Source: CAVUFH01 sp963740835
GTDB lineage: Bacteria; Actinomycetota; Acidimicrobiia; IMCC26256; PALSA-610
NCBI GenBank assembly: GCA_963740835.1
Contig: CAVUFH010000003.1
Location: forward strand, 186,001-250,000
DNA length: 64,000 nucleotides
Reading direction: 5' to 3'
Under the pieces are notes generated by a model. The model had not been told where the DNA came from. It did not search any database and was given only the letters and a program-made list of their open reading frames with translations. Each line of letters starts with the position of its first letter. The first letter of the stretch is position 1. This document shows positions 41,788 to 50,685 of this stretch, piece after piece. The position numbers and the translations under genes are program-made.

Positions 41788-44547
41788 CTACGCGGATGCG
41801 GGATCGCTCGACGTCGTGTCTTGGGCCGAAGCGGCCGCCCTCTTCGCGGGCTTCTTCACAGCTTTCTTGGCCGCTTTCTTCGTCGTCTTCTCGGCGACCT
41901 TCTTGGCAACCTTCTTCGCAGGCCGCTTCACCTTGTTCGGCGCGGCCTCGGCGCGGGCACGCAAGAGACCGATTGCCTCGTCGAGCGAGAGCTCGGCCGG
42001 CACGGTGCCGCGCGGCACGGTCGCGTTCACGCTCCCGTCCGTGACGTACGGGCCGTACCGACCCTCCAACACGCGCACCGGCGCGCCGCTGTCGGGGTGG
42101 GCACCGAGCTCGGCGATCGGCGGCTTCTGCTGGCGGCCGCGCCGTTGCTTCGGCTGGGCGTACAGCGCCTCGGCTTCCGCGAGTGTGACCGTGAGCAGCT
42201 GCTCCTCGCTGGACAGGCTGCGCGTGTCGCCGTCTGCGCGCTTCAAGTACGGACCGAACCGACCGGGCGACGCGACGATCTCCTGGCCCTCGCTGTCGGT
42301 TCCGACGACGCGGGGAAGGGCGAGCAACTGGAGCGCCTCTTCGAACGTCACCGTCTCGGGGGTCTGCGATGCGAAGAGCGACGACCGCTTCGGCTTCTTC
42401 TTCGAGCCGGCTTCCTGATCGCCGAGCTGTACGTACGGACCGAACCGACCGGTGAGCACGTACACCGGGAGCCCGGTGTCGGGATCGGTACCGAGCACCT
42501 TCGGCCCCTGCGATTGCTGCTCGATGAGCTCGAGCGCGAGCGGCACCGTCAGCTCGTCGGGCGCGATCTCGGGGGGCAGTGACGCGGTTTCGTCGTCGGC
42601 GCGCTGCACGTACGGGCCGTACCGACCCACCCGCACGACGATCTGGTGGCCGGCGTCGTCCTCGCCGATCGGGATGGTGCTGACCCCGCGCGGATCGATG
42701 GTCGCGAGCTGTTCGTCGGAGACGAGCTCGCGCAGACCGGGCGTGCCGTTGCCGAAGTAGAACGAGTCGAGCCACTTCTCCTGCTCGCCTTCACCGCGCG
42801 CGATGACATCGAGCGCCTCTTCCATCGTGGCGGTGAAGTTGTAGTCGACGAGGTGACCGAAGTGCCGTTCGAGCAAGTTGGTGACGGCGAACGCGGTCCA
42901 AGCGGGCACGAGCGCGGTGCCCTTGCGCCACACGTAGTTGCGGGCCTGGATCGTCTCGATCACGGCCGCGTACGTGGACGGGCGACCGATGCCTCGCTCT
43001 TCGAGCTCCTTGACCAGGCTCGCCTCGGTGTAGCGCGCCGGCGGCTTGGTCTCGTGACCCACTGCCGCGAGCTCGGTGCAGTCGATCGTGTCGCCCTCGT
43101 GCACCGCGGGCAGGCGTGCTTCGCGCTCGACCTCGTCGTCCTCGTCGACATCCTCGATGTAGGCCCGTCGCCAGCCGAGGAAGTCGTACGTCTTGCCGGA
43201 CGCACGAAACGTTGCCGACTCACCCGCGGTGGAGGTTGCCGCGAGCCGTATCGTCACCTTGCGGCCGCGCGCATCGACCATCTGGCACACGATCGTCCGC
43301 ATCCAGATCAGCTCGTAGAGGCGTTGCGAGTCGTTGTCGAGCTCGGCGCGTACCGCGTCGGGCGTGCGGATCTGGTCGCCCGCGGGCCGGATCGCCTCGT
43401 GGGCCTCCTGCGCATTCTTGACTTTGCTGCGATACGCCCGGGCGTCCTGCGGCAGGTACTCGTCGCCGTACTGCTGCCGGATCGCGCTGCGCGCGGCGCT
43501 GATCGCCTGCTCCGACAGATTCGTGCTGTCGGTGCGCATGTACGTGATGTAACCCTGCTCGTAGAGCCGCTGCGCGACCGCCATCGTGCGCGAGGCCGAG
43601 AACCGCAGCTTGCGACCGGCTTCCTGCTGCAGCGTGGAGGTCGTGAAGGGTGCGCGCGGCCGTTCGGTGAACGGGTCGGAGTCGACGCTCGCGACACGAA
43701 AGGGAACATCGCGCAATCGGTCGGCGAGCGCGGTCGCCCCCGCGGCATCGAGCAGCACGACATCGCGGTCCACGCGCAGCCGGCCGGTCGTGGCGTCGAA
43801 GTCGCGGCCTTCGGCGACGCGTCGATCGTTCACGTCCACCAGCGCGGCACCGAACGGTTGTGCGTTCGCGTCGGCCCCGGCCGCGGCCGCGGCCGCGAGG
43901 AAGGTGCCTTCGAGGTCGTGCCACTGCCCGGACCGGAAGGCCATGCGGGCCCGCTCGCGCTCCACGACGAGTCGCACCGCGACGCTCTGCACGCGGCCGG
44001 CGGACGCCGCCTGCCCGCGGCCGAACACGCGCCACAGGATCGGGGAGGTCTCCCACCCGACCAGCCGGTCGAGGATGCGCCGGGCCTCTTGCGCCTCGAC
44101 GAGCTTCATGTCGAGCTCACGCGGATGCTCGAGCGCCTCGCGGATGGCGTGCGGGGTGATCTCGTGGAACACCATCCGCTTCACGGGGACCTTCGGGTCG
44201 AGCACCTTCAGGACGTGCCACCCGATGGCCTCGCCCTCGCGGTCCTCGTCGGTCGCGAGGATGAGCTCGTCGACGCCCTTCAGCGCCCGCTTCAGCTCGG
44301 TGACGACCTTCTTCTTCGACGCGTGCACGACGTAGACGACGTCGAAGTGGTCTTCCGGGTTGATGCCGGCCAGGCGGCCGTGGGTCTCGACCTTCTCCGG
44401 GCTCTGTGCCTGCAATTCCTTCTTGTCGCTCGGCAGGTCCCGGATGTGCCCGACGCTGGCCATCACCGTGTATTCGTTCGAGCCGAGGTAGCCCGCGATG
44501 GTCTTGCCTTTGGCGGGTGACTCGACGATGACGAGGGACTTGGCCAC
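41788..44547 (-). CDS. topA: DNA topoisomerase I
   Basis: Relaxes negative supercoils. About 919 residues. The N-terminal Toprim has KSLVIVESPAKGKTIAGYLG and LATDEDREGEAIGWH, and the active tyrosine lies in GYITYMRTDSTNLSEQA. The C-terminus holds four or more TopoI repeats of the form GRFGPYVQ (RYGPYVQRADDE, RFGPYVQLGDQE, RFGPYLKRADGD, RYGPYVTDGSVN), as in actinobacterial enzymes, then a tail of about 45 residues rich in KK and AKK. GTG at 44547 begins VAKSLVIVES behind CGGAG. The frame also runs upstream without similarity. Confidence 0.95.
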   Translation of the reverse strand: MAKSLVIVESPAKGKTIAGYLGSNEYTVMASVGHIRDLPSDKKELQAQSPEKVETHGRLAGINPEDHFDVVYVVHASKKKVVTELKRALKGVDELILATDEDREGEAIGWHVLKVLDPKVPVKRMVFHEITPHAIREALEHPRELDMKLVEAQEARRILDRLVGWETSPILWRVFGRGQAASAGRVQSVAVRLVVERERARMAFRSGQWHDLEGTFLAAAAAAGADANAQPFGAALVDVNDRRVAEGRDFDATTGRLRVDRDVVLLDAAGATALADRLRDVPFRVASVDSDPFTERPRAPFTTSTLQQEAGRKLRFSASRTMAVAQRLYEQGYITYMRTDSTNLSEQAISAARSAIRQQYGDEYLPQDARAYRSKVKNAQEAHEAIRPAGDQIRTPDAVRAELDNDSQRLYELIWMRTIVCQMVDARGRKVTIRLAATSTAGESATFRASGKTYDFLGWRRAYIEDVDEDDEVEREARLPAVHEGDTIDCTELAAVGHETKPPARYTEASLVKELEERGIGRPSTYAAVIETIQARNYVWRKGTALVPAWTAFAVTNLLERHFGHLVDYNFTATMEEALDVIARGEGEQEKWLDSFYFGNGTPGLRELVSDEQLATIDPRGVSTIPIGEDDAGHQIVVRVGRYGPYVQRADDETASLPPEIAPDELTVPLALELIEQQSQGPKVLGTDPDTGLPVYVLTGRFGPYVQLGDQEAGSKKKPKRSSLFASQTPETVTFEEALQLLALPRVVGTDSEGQEIVASPGRFGPYLKRADGDTRSLSSEEQLLTVTLAEAEALYAQPKQRRGRQQKPPIAELGAHPDSGAPVRVLEGRYGPYVTDGSVNATVPRGTVPAELSLDEAIGLLRARAEAAPNKVKRPAKKVAKKVAEKTTKKAAKKAVKKPAKRAAASAQDTTSSDPASA

Positions 44548-44697
44548 GTGGGCTCCGGTGCTTCGGGAAGGGTTCGGTCGTGCGTTCGGCCGGACGATCG
44601 GACGGGTCACCGTAGCGGTGCCGCCTTCTTCCGTCCTGCCATGCTCGGCGCGGAGCTGTCAAAACGTGCCCGTCCGGCCACTGCAAGTGGCGGCGTC

Positions 44698-44703
44698 TAT
44701 CGT
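44698..44703 (+). promoter_or_regulatory. -10 hexamer TATCGT for dedA
   Basis: TAnnnT element six bases before the GTG at 44710. Leaderless-type spacing. Confidence 0.35.
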
Positions 44704-44709
44704 GCCGCT

Positions 44710-45411
44710 GTGCCGGTCTTCCTCGCCGCCCTCGACTTCCTCGACCCCGAGAAGATCATCGACTGGCTCGGGCCTTGGGCCACGATCGGCCTGCTGCTGA
44801 TCGTCTTCGCCGAGTCGGGCCTGCTCATCGGCTTCTTCCTGCCGGGCGACTCGCTGCTGTTCACCGCGGGGCTGCTCGCCTCCCAGGACAAGTCCGGACT
44901 CCACCTGCCCGTCCTGCTCGTCGGCTGCTTCATCGCCGCGGTCCTCGGCGACCAGGTCGGGTACGTCTTCGGCAACCGCGCCGGCCCGGCGCTGTTCCGC
45001 CGGCCCGACTCGCGACTCTTCAAACAGGAATACGTGCAACGAACGAAGGACTTCTTCGAGGCGCACGGGCCGAAGACGATCCTGCTCGCGCGCTTCGTGC
45101 CGGTCGTGCGGACGTTCGCGCCGATCCTCGCCGGCGTCGGCCAGATGCGATACCGCATGTTCCTGCGCTTCAACGTCATCGGCGGCTTCATCTGGACCGT
45201 CGGCGTGCTCACCGCGGGTTATGTGCTCGGCTCGACGATCCCGAGCATCGACCGTTACCTGTTGCCGATCATCTTCCTCATCGTGTTGATCTCGTTGATC
45301 CCGCCGTTCCTCGAGTGGCGGCGGCATCGCAAGGTCGTCGCACCGGCCACCGACGCCGCAGCCCAGGCCGAAGCCGACGAGCTGCAGGACCTGCTCGACG
45401 GCGAAGACTGA
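44710..45411 (+). CDS. DedA family (SNARE-associated/VTT) membrane protein
   Basis: 233 residues. The family's reentrant-loop block is IVFAESGLLIGFFLPGDSLLF, followed by a second block GPKTILLARFVPVVRTFAPILAGVGQM. There are about five membrane helices in total, with a C-terminal TM helix and an acidic tail. DedA proteins are implicated in undecaprenyl-phosphate and lipid flipping and in proton-motive-force homeostasis. GTG at 44710. Followed by a strong hairpin terminator shared with convergent hppA. Confidence 0.9.
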   Translation: MPVFLAALDFLDPEKIIDWLGPWATIGLLLIVFAESGLLIGFFLPGDSLLFTAGLLASQDKSGLHLPVLLVGCFIAAVLGDQVGYVFGNRAGPALFRRPDSRLFKQEYVQRTKDFFEAHGPKTILLARFVPVVRTFAPILAGVGQMRYRMFLRFNVIGGFIWTVGVLTAGYVLGSTIPSIDRYLLPIIFLIVLISLIPPFLEWRRHRKVVAPATDAAAQAEADELQDLLDGED

Positions 45412-45418
45412 GCGCGAG

Positions 45419-45442
45419 AAGGGCGGCCTGGAGGCCGCCCTT
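45419..45442. terminator. Bidirectional rho-independent terminator between dedA and hppA
   Basis: Perfect ten-bp stem AAGGGCGGCC / GGCCGCCCTT with a TGGA loop, directly after the dedA stop and followed by CGTTTGC. The symmetric stem would end both convergent transcripts. Confidence 0.85.
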
Positions 45443-45482
45443 CGTTTGCAACCGCACCCCGGTCGGGTGATGCCCCGAAGGG

Positions 45483-47837
45483 TCAGGTGATAATCGGCTC
45501 GGGGATGCGCGCAGCGGCGTCTTCTCCCGCCGGCGGGCCGCCTTGCAGCGTCGCGCCCGCGCGCTTCGAGTAGATGATCGCGGTGAGCAGCACGATCAGC
45601 GCAACGCCCGCGATCGCCCAGCGGGCGCCGTCGTTGTCCCGCAGGCTGATGACCGCGGGGAGGATCAACAGGCTCACGAGGTTCATCACCTTGATGAGCG
45701 GGTTGAGCGCGGGGCCGGCCGTGTCCTTGAACGGGTCACCGATGGTGTCGCCGATGACAGCCGCACGGTAGGCATCCGAGCCCTTGCCGCCGTAGTTGCC
45801 GTCCTCGATGTACTTCTTCGCGTTGTCCCACGCACCACCGGAGTTCGACAAGAAGTTCGCCATCAGCTGACCGGTGAGGATGACCGCGGCCAGGAACGCG
45901 CCGAGCGCCAGGTAGTTGATGCCGAAGCCGACGATCACCGGCGTCAGCACTGCGAGCAACGCGGGCGTCGCGAGTTCACGCAGCGACGCAGTCGTGCAGA
46001 TGTCGATGACCGGTCCGTAGTCGGGCCGCTTCTCACCCGACATGATCTTCCCGTCGGCGAACTGGCGCCGCACTTCTTGCACGACGACGTTGGCCGTGCG
46101 CCCGACCGCGCGGATCGCGAGGCCGGAGAACAAGAAGGCGACCGAACCGCCGATGAGCAGACCGATGAAGGTCTTCGGGTCGGCGACGTTGATCTGCACG
46201 ACCCCGAACACGTCGACCCGCGGGATCTTGAGCTGATTGCCGGCGGTCTCGATGAACGACGCGAACAACGCGACCGCGGCGATGACCGCGGAGCCGATCG
46301 CAAAGCCCTTCGTGACCGCCTTGGTGGTGTTGCCGACCGCGTCGAGGCTCACCATGATGCTCTGCGCCTCGCCGTGGAACTCGCCCGACATCTCGGCGAT
46401 GCCCGCCGCGTTGTCGGCAACGGGTCCGAAGGTGTCCTCGGAGACGACGACACCTGTCGTGGCGAGCATGCCCATGCCGGTGAGGGCGACGAGGTAGAAG
46501 GAGAACTCGACCTCGCCGCCACCGAGACCGATCGCCACTGCGATCGCGCCGGCGATGGCAATGATCGCCCACACGGTCGACTCGAGGCCGGAGCTGATAC
46601 CGGAGAGCACGGCCGTGGCCGGACCACCCGTCGCGGCCGACTCCGCGATCTCACGCACCGGCTTGGTCTCGGTCGACGTGAAGTACTCGGTGATGCGCGA
46701 CGCCACCTGGGCGAGCACGAGACCGCCGACGACCGCGCCGAACATGCGCCAGCCGACGCCGCCCAACTTGCCGGCCGGGTTGCCGACGTAGACGAGGGCG
46801 AAGATCAGCGTGAACACGACCGTGAGCGTCCCCGCGACGAGGAAGCCGCGGTTGATCGGCGCCATCGCGGACTTGTCCTTCTCGGTTGCGCGCACCGAGA
46901 ACACGCCGACAATCGACGCGATCACCCCGAGTGCACGGGCGCCGAGCGGGAACAGCGCACCGGCCGCCCACAGCTCGGGCCGGTTCGGGAAGATCGCCTG
47001 GAACGCAGGTACGCCGAGGATGATCGACGCGACCAGGGTGACCTCGTAGGACTCGAAGAGGTCGGACGCCATACCCGCGCAGTCACCGACATTATCGCCG
47101 ACGTTGTCGGCGATCGTCGCCGGGTTGCGCGGGTCGTCCTCGGGGATGCCGGCTTCGACCTTGCCGACGAGGTCGGCACCGACGTCGGCGGCCTTGGTGA
47201 AGATGCCACCGCCGACGCGGAGGAAGAGCGCGATCAGCGACCCACCGAACCCGAACCCGACCAGGATCGCCGAGCTCGTGTTCTGGAAGATCATGATGAT
47301 CACCGTTGCCCCGAGCAGACCGAGGCCGACGGTGAACATGCCGGCAACGCCGCCGGTGCGGAACGCGACCTGCAGCGCGCGTGGCATCGATCCGCTCTTG
47401 GCCGCGGCCGCGGTGCGCACGTTGCCGCGCACCGCGAGGCTCATACCTATGAAGCCGGTGAGCCCCGACATGAAGCAGCCGAGCACGAACGCGAGCGTGC
47501 GCCAGATCCCCGATTGGGCGAACGACAGCGCTTCGACGCCTGTGTCTTTCTTCACGGCGGTCGACGTGATGAACACGACGATCGCGAGCGGCACGAGGAT
47601 GATGCCGATCGTCTTGAACTGTCGCCGCAGGTAGGCCTGCGCGCCTTCCTGGATCGCCTTGGCGATCTCGATCATCTTCGGTGTGCCTTCGTCTTGGGCG
47701 AGCACACCCTTCATCAGGAGGAAGCCCACACCCAGCGCGAGGAGCGCGGTGAGCGCGGAACCGATGAGGATGAGCCATTCACCTCCATGGAGATCGAACG
47801 GCTGGAAGCCGCCTTCGGCAGCCAGTACTGAGCTCAT
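45483..47837 (-). CDS. hppA: K+-independent proton-translocating pyrophosphatase
   Basis: Membrane H+ pump powered by PPi hydrolysis. About 784 residues and about 16 helices. The PPi site is GGGIFTKAADVGADLVGKVE followed by DDPRNPATIADNVGDNVGDC. GNTTKAVTKGFAIGSA carries lysine at the position that distinguishes K+-independent enzymes (alanine in the K+-dependent type). ATG at 47837 is preceded by AAGGA with good spacing. A TTG two codons upstream is possible. Confidence 0.94.
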   Translation of the reverse strand: MSSVLAAEGGFQPFDLHGGEWLILIGSALTALLALGVGFLLMKGVLAQDEGTPKMIEIAKAIQEGAQAYLRRQFKTIGIILVPLAIVVFITSTAVKKDTGVEALSFAQSGIWRTLAFVLGCFMSGLTGFIGMSLAVRGNVRTAAAAKSGSMPRALQVAFRTGGVAGMFTVGLGLLGATVIIMIFQNTSSAILVGFGFGGSLIALFLRVGGGIFTKAADVGADLVGKVEAGIPEDDPRNPATIADNVGDNVGDCAGMASDLFESYEVTLVASIILGVPAFQAIFPNRPELWAAGALFPLGARALGVIASIVGVFSVRATEKDKSAMAPINRGFLVAGTLTVVFTLIFALVYVGNPAGKLGGVGWRMFGAVVGGLVLAQVASRITEYFTSTETKPVREIAESAATGGPATAVLSGISSGLESTVWAIIAIAGAIAVAIGLGGGEVEFSFYLVALTGMGMLATTGVVVSEDTFGPVADNAAGIAEMSGEFHGEAQSIMVSLDAVGNTTKAVTKGFAIGSAVIAAVALFASFIETAGNQLKIPRVDVFGVVQINVADPKTFIGLLIGGSVAFLFSGLAIRAVGRTANVVVQEVRRQFADGKIMSGEKRPDYGPVIDICTTASLRELATPALLAVLTPVIVGFGINYLALGAFLAAVILTGQLMANFLSNSGGAWDNAKKYIEDGNYGGKGSDAYRAAVIGDTIGDPFKDTAGPALNPLIKVMNLVSLLILPAVISLRDNDGARWAIAGVALIVLLTAIIYSKRAGATLQGGPPAGEDAAARIPEPIIT

Positions 47838-47863
47838 GGGCAAGGTCCTTGCTCGATGTGGGA

Positions 47864-48532
47864 TTACGCAGATTTCTGTACGAACACTTGATTGGCAACC
47901 GTCGCACCGAGGGTCCGGTCGTTGCCGTCGACGCGCAGCACCAACGGACCGTCGAAGGGGTGCTTCTCCTTCACCTCGACCCGCACCCCGGGCCGGAGCC
48001 CGAGCGTGTCGAGGAACGCGACGATCTCGGGGTCGGTGGACCCGGGAACCGCGACAACGGCGAAGTCGCCGGGTTCCAACGCATAGAGCGGCGGCATCTC
48101 CGGCAGCTCGGCGGTCTCCTTGGCCGGGATCGGGAAGCCGTGGGGGCAGGACGCGGGCCGGTCGAGCGCGACGAACAGCCGGTCCTCGACCTCCTGCGGG
48201 AGCTCGTGCTCGAACGCGGTGGCGAGGCGGTCGGCTTCGTTCCAGGCGTAGCCGAGCATGTCGGCCAGAAAGCGCTCGACGATGCGGTGCCGGCGGATGG
48301 CGGTGATGGCGGCCCGCTGGCCCGCGGCGGTGAGCTCGACGCTGCGGTACGGCTTGTGGTCGACGAGCCCGCGGTCGGCGAGCCGCTTCACCGTGGTCGT
48401 GACCGTGCCTGGGCTCAGGCCGAGCCGCTCCGCGAGCGTGCCCGTGTGCGCGCTGCCGTCGCGCGAGAGCCGGTAGATGGCTTTGAGCGCTTCGCGGTCG
48501 GGTTTTGAGAGAAGTCCGCCGTCAGATTCGAT
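47864..48532 (-). CDS. DtxR/MntR family metal-dependent regulator
   Basis: About 222 residues. HTH: LKAIYRLSRDGSAHTGTLAERLGLSPGTVTTTVKRLADRGLV. The metal/dimer domain has RHRIVERFLADMLGYAWNEADRLATAFEH and an SCPHGFPIP motif, and a C-terminal SH3-like FeoA domain covers LPEMPPLYALEPGDFAVVAV onward. No ATG, GTG or TTG occurs in frame before the HTH. The codon at the place expected from the promoter (six bases after TAACTT) is ATC at 48532. It could be an unusual start, a miscalled base, or a nearby frameshift. GTG at 48391 would remove the HTH. Confidence 0.8.
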   Translation of the reverse strand: MESDGGLLSKPDREALKAIYRLSRDGSAHTGTLAERLGLSPGTVTTTVKRLADRGLVDHKPYRSVELTAAGQRAAITAIRRHRIVERFLADMLGYAWNEADRLATAFEHELPQEVEDRLFVALDRPASCPHGFPIPAKETAELPEMPPLYALEPGDFAVVAVPGSTDPEIVAFLDTLGLRPGVRVEVKEKHPFDGPLVLRVDGNDRTLGATVANQVFVQKSA

Positions 48533-48538
48533 CGGAGG

Positions 48539-48568
48539 AAGTTAGATTTTGGGTCGCCAAAAGGTCAA
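48539..48568 (-). promoter_or_regulatory. Promoter of the DtxR/MntR gene, TTGACC-N18-TAACTT
   Basis: On the minus strand TTGACC (48568 to 48563), an 18-base spacer and TAACTT (48544 to 48539). Transcription would begin at or next to the first codon, so the mRNA should be leaderless. Confidence 0.45.
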
Positions 48569-48586
48569 GTCCGGATCGACCGAGCG

Positions 48587-48624
48587 ACCGGGCCCTGATC
48601 GGGTGGACCCTGATCAGGCCCGGT
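48587..48624 (-). terminator. Hairpin after the first KimA-like gene
   Basis: ACCGGGCCCTGATC (48587-48600) pairs with GATCAGGCCCGGT (48612-48624) apart from one bulged base. The stem spans the gene's stop codon. No T-run. Confidence 0.5.
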
Positions 48625-50596
48625 TCTGCGGTTCCGCCGTCGGCTCGGGCGACTGGAGCAGCGACTCCTCGAGCGGAGCGGCATCGGCGGCCGCGGTCTT
48701 GCCGTCGACGCGTTGCTCGGCGTTGCGCGAACGCTCGTCGGACTCGACGTGGTACGGCACCGAGGTCACGACCGTCCCCTTGCGGAACAGCAGCCGTCCC
48801 TTGAGGAACAGCGCGGTCTGGTTGTGGAGCAGGTGGGCCCACCATGACGTGACGACGAACTCGGGGATCACCACCGTCATGATGTCGTTCTCGTAGCGCG
48901 CGTCGAGCTCGTCGATGAAGCGCAGCACGGGCCGGGTCAGCTCGCGGTACGGGGAGTGCACGATCTCGAGCGGGATGTCGAGCCGGCGTTCAGACCACTG
49001 CTTCTCGATACGCTCCTGCGCTTCTTCGTCGGCGACGACGGAGACCGCGACGAGATGGTTCGGTGCGAGCGACTTCGCGTATGCGAGCGCTTCGAGCGCG
49101 CCGCGGTGCAGGCTCCCGACGAGCACGACGACGGTGTGGTTCATCCGGCGGGGCCGGTAGTCGTTGGGCACCCGCAAGCCGTCTGCGACCGTCCGGTAGT
49201 GCTTCTTGATCGTCTTGAACAGCAGCACGATCATCGGGATCACGACCAGGGGCACCCATGCGCCGCTGGTGAACTTCGTCGAGGCGACGATGATCGTCAC
49301 GATCGCGGTCGCGACGGCGCCGGTGGCATTGATGACGACGCCGCGTTTCCAGTGCGGTTCGCGTTCCGACAGGTGATGACGCACCATGCCGGTCTGCGAG
49401 AGCGTGAACGACAGGAACACGCCGACCGCGTAGAGCGGGATCAACGCGTTGGTGACACCACCGAACGCGACGATGAGCAGGCCCGCTGCGGTCGCGAGCA
49501 CGAGGATGCCGTTGGAGAAGACGAGCCGGTCGCCCCGGTTGGCGAGCTGTCTCGGGAGGTAGCCGTCGCTGGCGATGATCGACGAGAGGCGCGGGAAGTC
49601 GGCGTACGCCGTGTTCGCGGCGAGCGTCAAGATGCCGGCGGTCGCGAGCTGCAGGATCCAGAACATCGCGTTGTCACCGAACACCGCCTTGCCCATCTGC
49701 GCGAACACGGTGATGTCGTGGCTCGGGTAGGGGTGGAGCCGGTGCGCAAGCACCGATACACCGAAGAAGAGGGAACCGAGGATGATCGCCATCGCCGCGA
49801 GCGTGGTCGCCGCGTTCCTCGACTCCGGGCGCCGGAACGCCGGCACGCCGTTGGAGATCGCTTCGACACCGGTGAGCGCAACCGCGCCGGACGAGAAGCC
49901 CTTGAGGATCAAGAACAAGCTGAGGGTGCCACCCGCTTGGCGCATGGCTTCCGACGCGGCGGCGTCGTACGGGATGGTGCTGATCCCGCCGAACCAACCG
50001 AAGAACGACTTCGTCAACCCGAGCACGACGAGCAGCGTCAGGACCACGATGTAGAGGTAGGTCGGGAACGCGAAGAGCCGGCCCGACTCCTTGATCCCGC
50101 GCAGGTTCGCGAGCGTGATGAGGAGGATGAGCGCGAGACCGAGCTCGACCCGATGGTTCGCGAGGCTCTCGAACTGCGGGATCGACACGATCGCGGCCAC
50201 GCCGGCCGAGATCGACACCGCGACAGTGAGGATGTAGTCGACGAGGAGCGACGCGCCCGCGATGAGTGACGGGTTCTCGCCCAGGTTCTCGCGGCTGACG
50301 ACATATGAGCCACCGCCACTCGGGTAGGCGAAGATCGTCTGCCGGTAGGAGGTCGTCACGATCGCGAGGAGCAGCGCAACCGCGATCGAGATCGGGATGA
50401 GGGCGTTCAGTCCGAGCGCGAGGCTCGACGTCCCGACGACGGTGACGAAGAGGATCTCCTCGGTCGCGTACGCGGTCGACGAGATGGCGTCCGAGGAGAA
50501 CACCGCCAACGCGATGACCTTCGGGATCCGCTGGTGCTCTTGTTCGGATGTCGCCAGCGGACGGCCAACGAAGATCCGCTTCAGCGTTTCGAACAC
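48614..50596 (-). CDS. KimA-like APC-superfamily permease with cytosolic USP-like domain
   Basis: 660 residues. ATEEILFVTVVG, TTSYRQTIFAYPSGGGSYVV and DYILTVAVSISAGVAAIVSIP begin the 12-helix LeuT-type core. GFSSGAVALTGVEAISNGVPAF and AANTAYADFPRLSSIIASDGYLP follow. After about residue 455 comes a soluble USP-like domain, NHTVVVLVGSLHRGALEALAYAKSL. This layout matches KimA/YdaO, a K+ importer inhibited by c-di-AMP in Firmicutes. Potassium as substrate is inferred from this and from the RCK genes next door. It is about 80% alike to the following paralog. Confidence 0.8.
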   Translation of the reverse strand: MFETLKRIFVGRPLATSEQEHQRIPKVIALAVFSSDAISSTAYATEEILFVTVVGTSSLALGLNALIPISIAVALLLAIVTTSYRQTIFAYPSGGGSYVVSRENLGENPSLIAGASLLVDYILTVAVSISAGVAAIVSIPQFESLANHRVELGLALILLITLANLRGIKESGRLFAFPTYLYIVVLTLLVVLGLTKSFFGWFGGISTIPYDAAASEAMRQAGGTLSLFLILKGFSSGAVALTGVEAISNGVPAFRRPESRNAATTLAAMAIILGSLFFGVSVLAHRLHPYPSHDITVFAQMGKAVFGDNAMFWILQLATAGILTLAANTAYADFPRLSSIIASDGYLPRQLANRGDRLVFSNGILVLATAAGLLIVAFGGVTNALIPLYAVGVFLSFTLSQTGMVRHHLSEREPHWKRGVVINATGAVATAIVTIIVASTKFTSGAWVPLVVIPMIVLLFKTIKKHYRTVADGLRVPNDYRPRRMNHTVVVLVGSLHRGALEALAYAKSLAPNHLVAVSVVADEEAQERIEKQWSERRLDIPLEIVHSPYRELTRPVLRFIDELDARYENDIMTVVIPEFVVTSWWAHLLHNQTALFLKGRLLFRKGTVVTSVPYHVESDERSRNAEQRVDGKTAAADAAPLEESLLQSPEPTAEPQNRA

Positions 50597-50685
50597 TCGC
50601 TCCGTCCCGTGACCAGACGTGAAGAGGCTGGGAAGCTTGCCACCGCCGCCCGGGCGGGACCGAACGGCTCGGCGTCAAGATCGTG

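Noticed and set aside
44548..44709. TTGACA promoter for topA
   Set aside because: A perfect TTGACA exists on the minus strand, but no TAnnnT lies 16-19 bases downstream.
45543..47831. A 762-codon plus-strand open frame opposite hppA
   Set aside because: Highly Arg/Asp/His/Glu-rich shadow of the intact pyrophosphatase.
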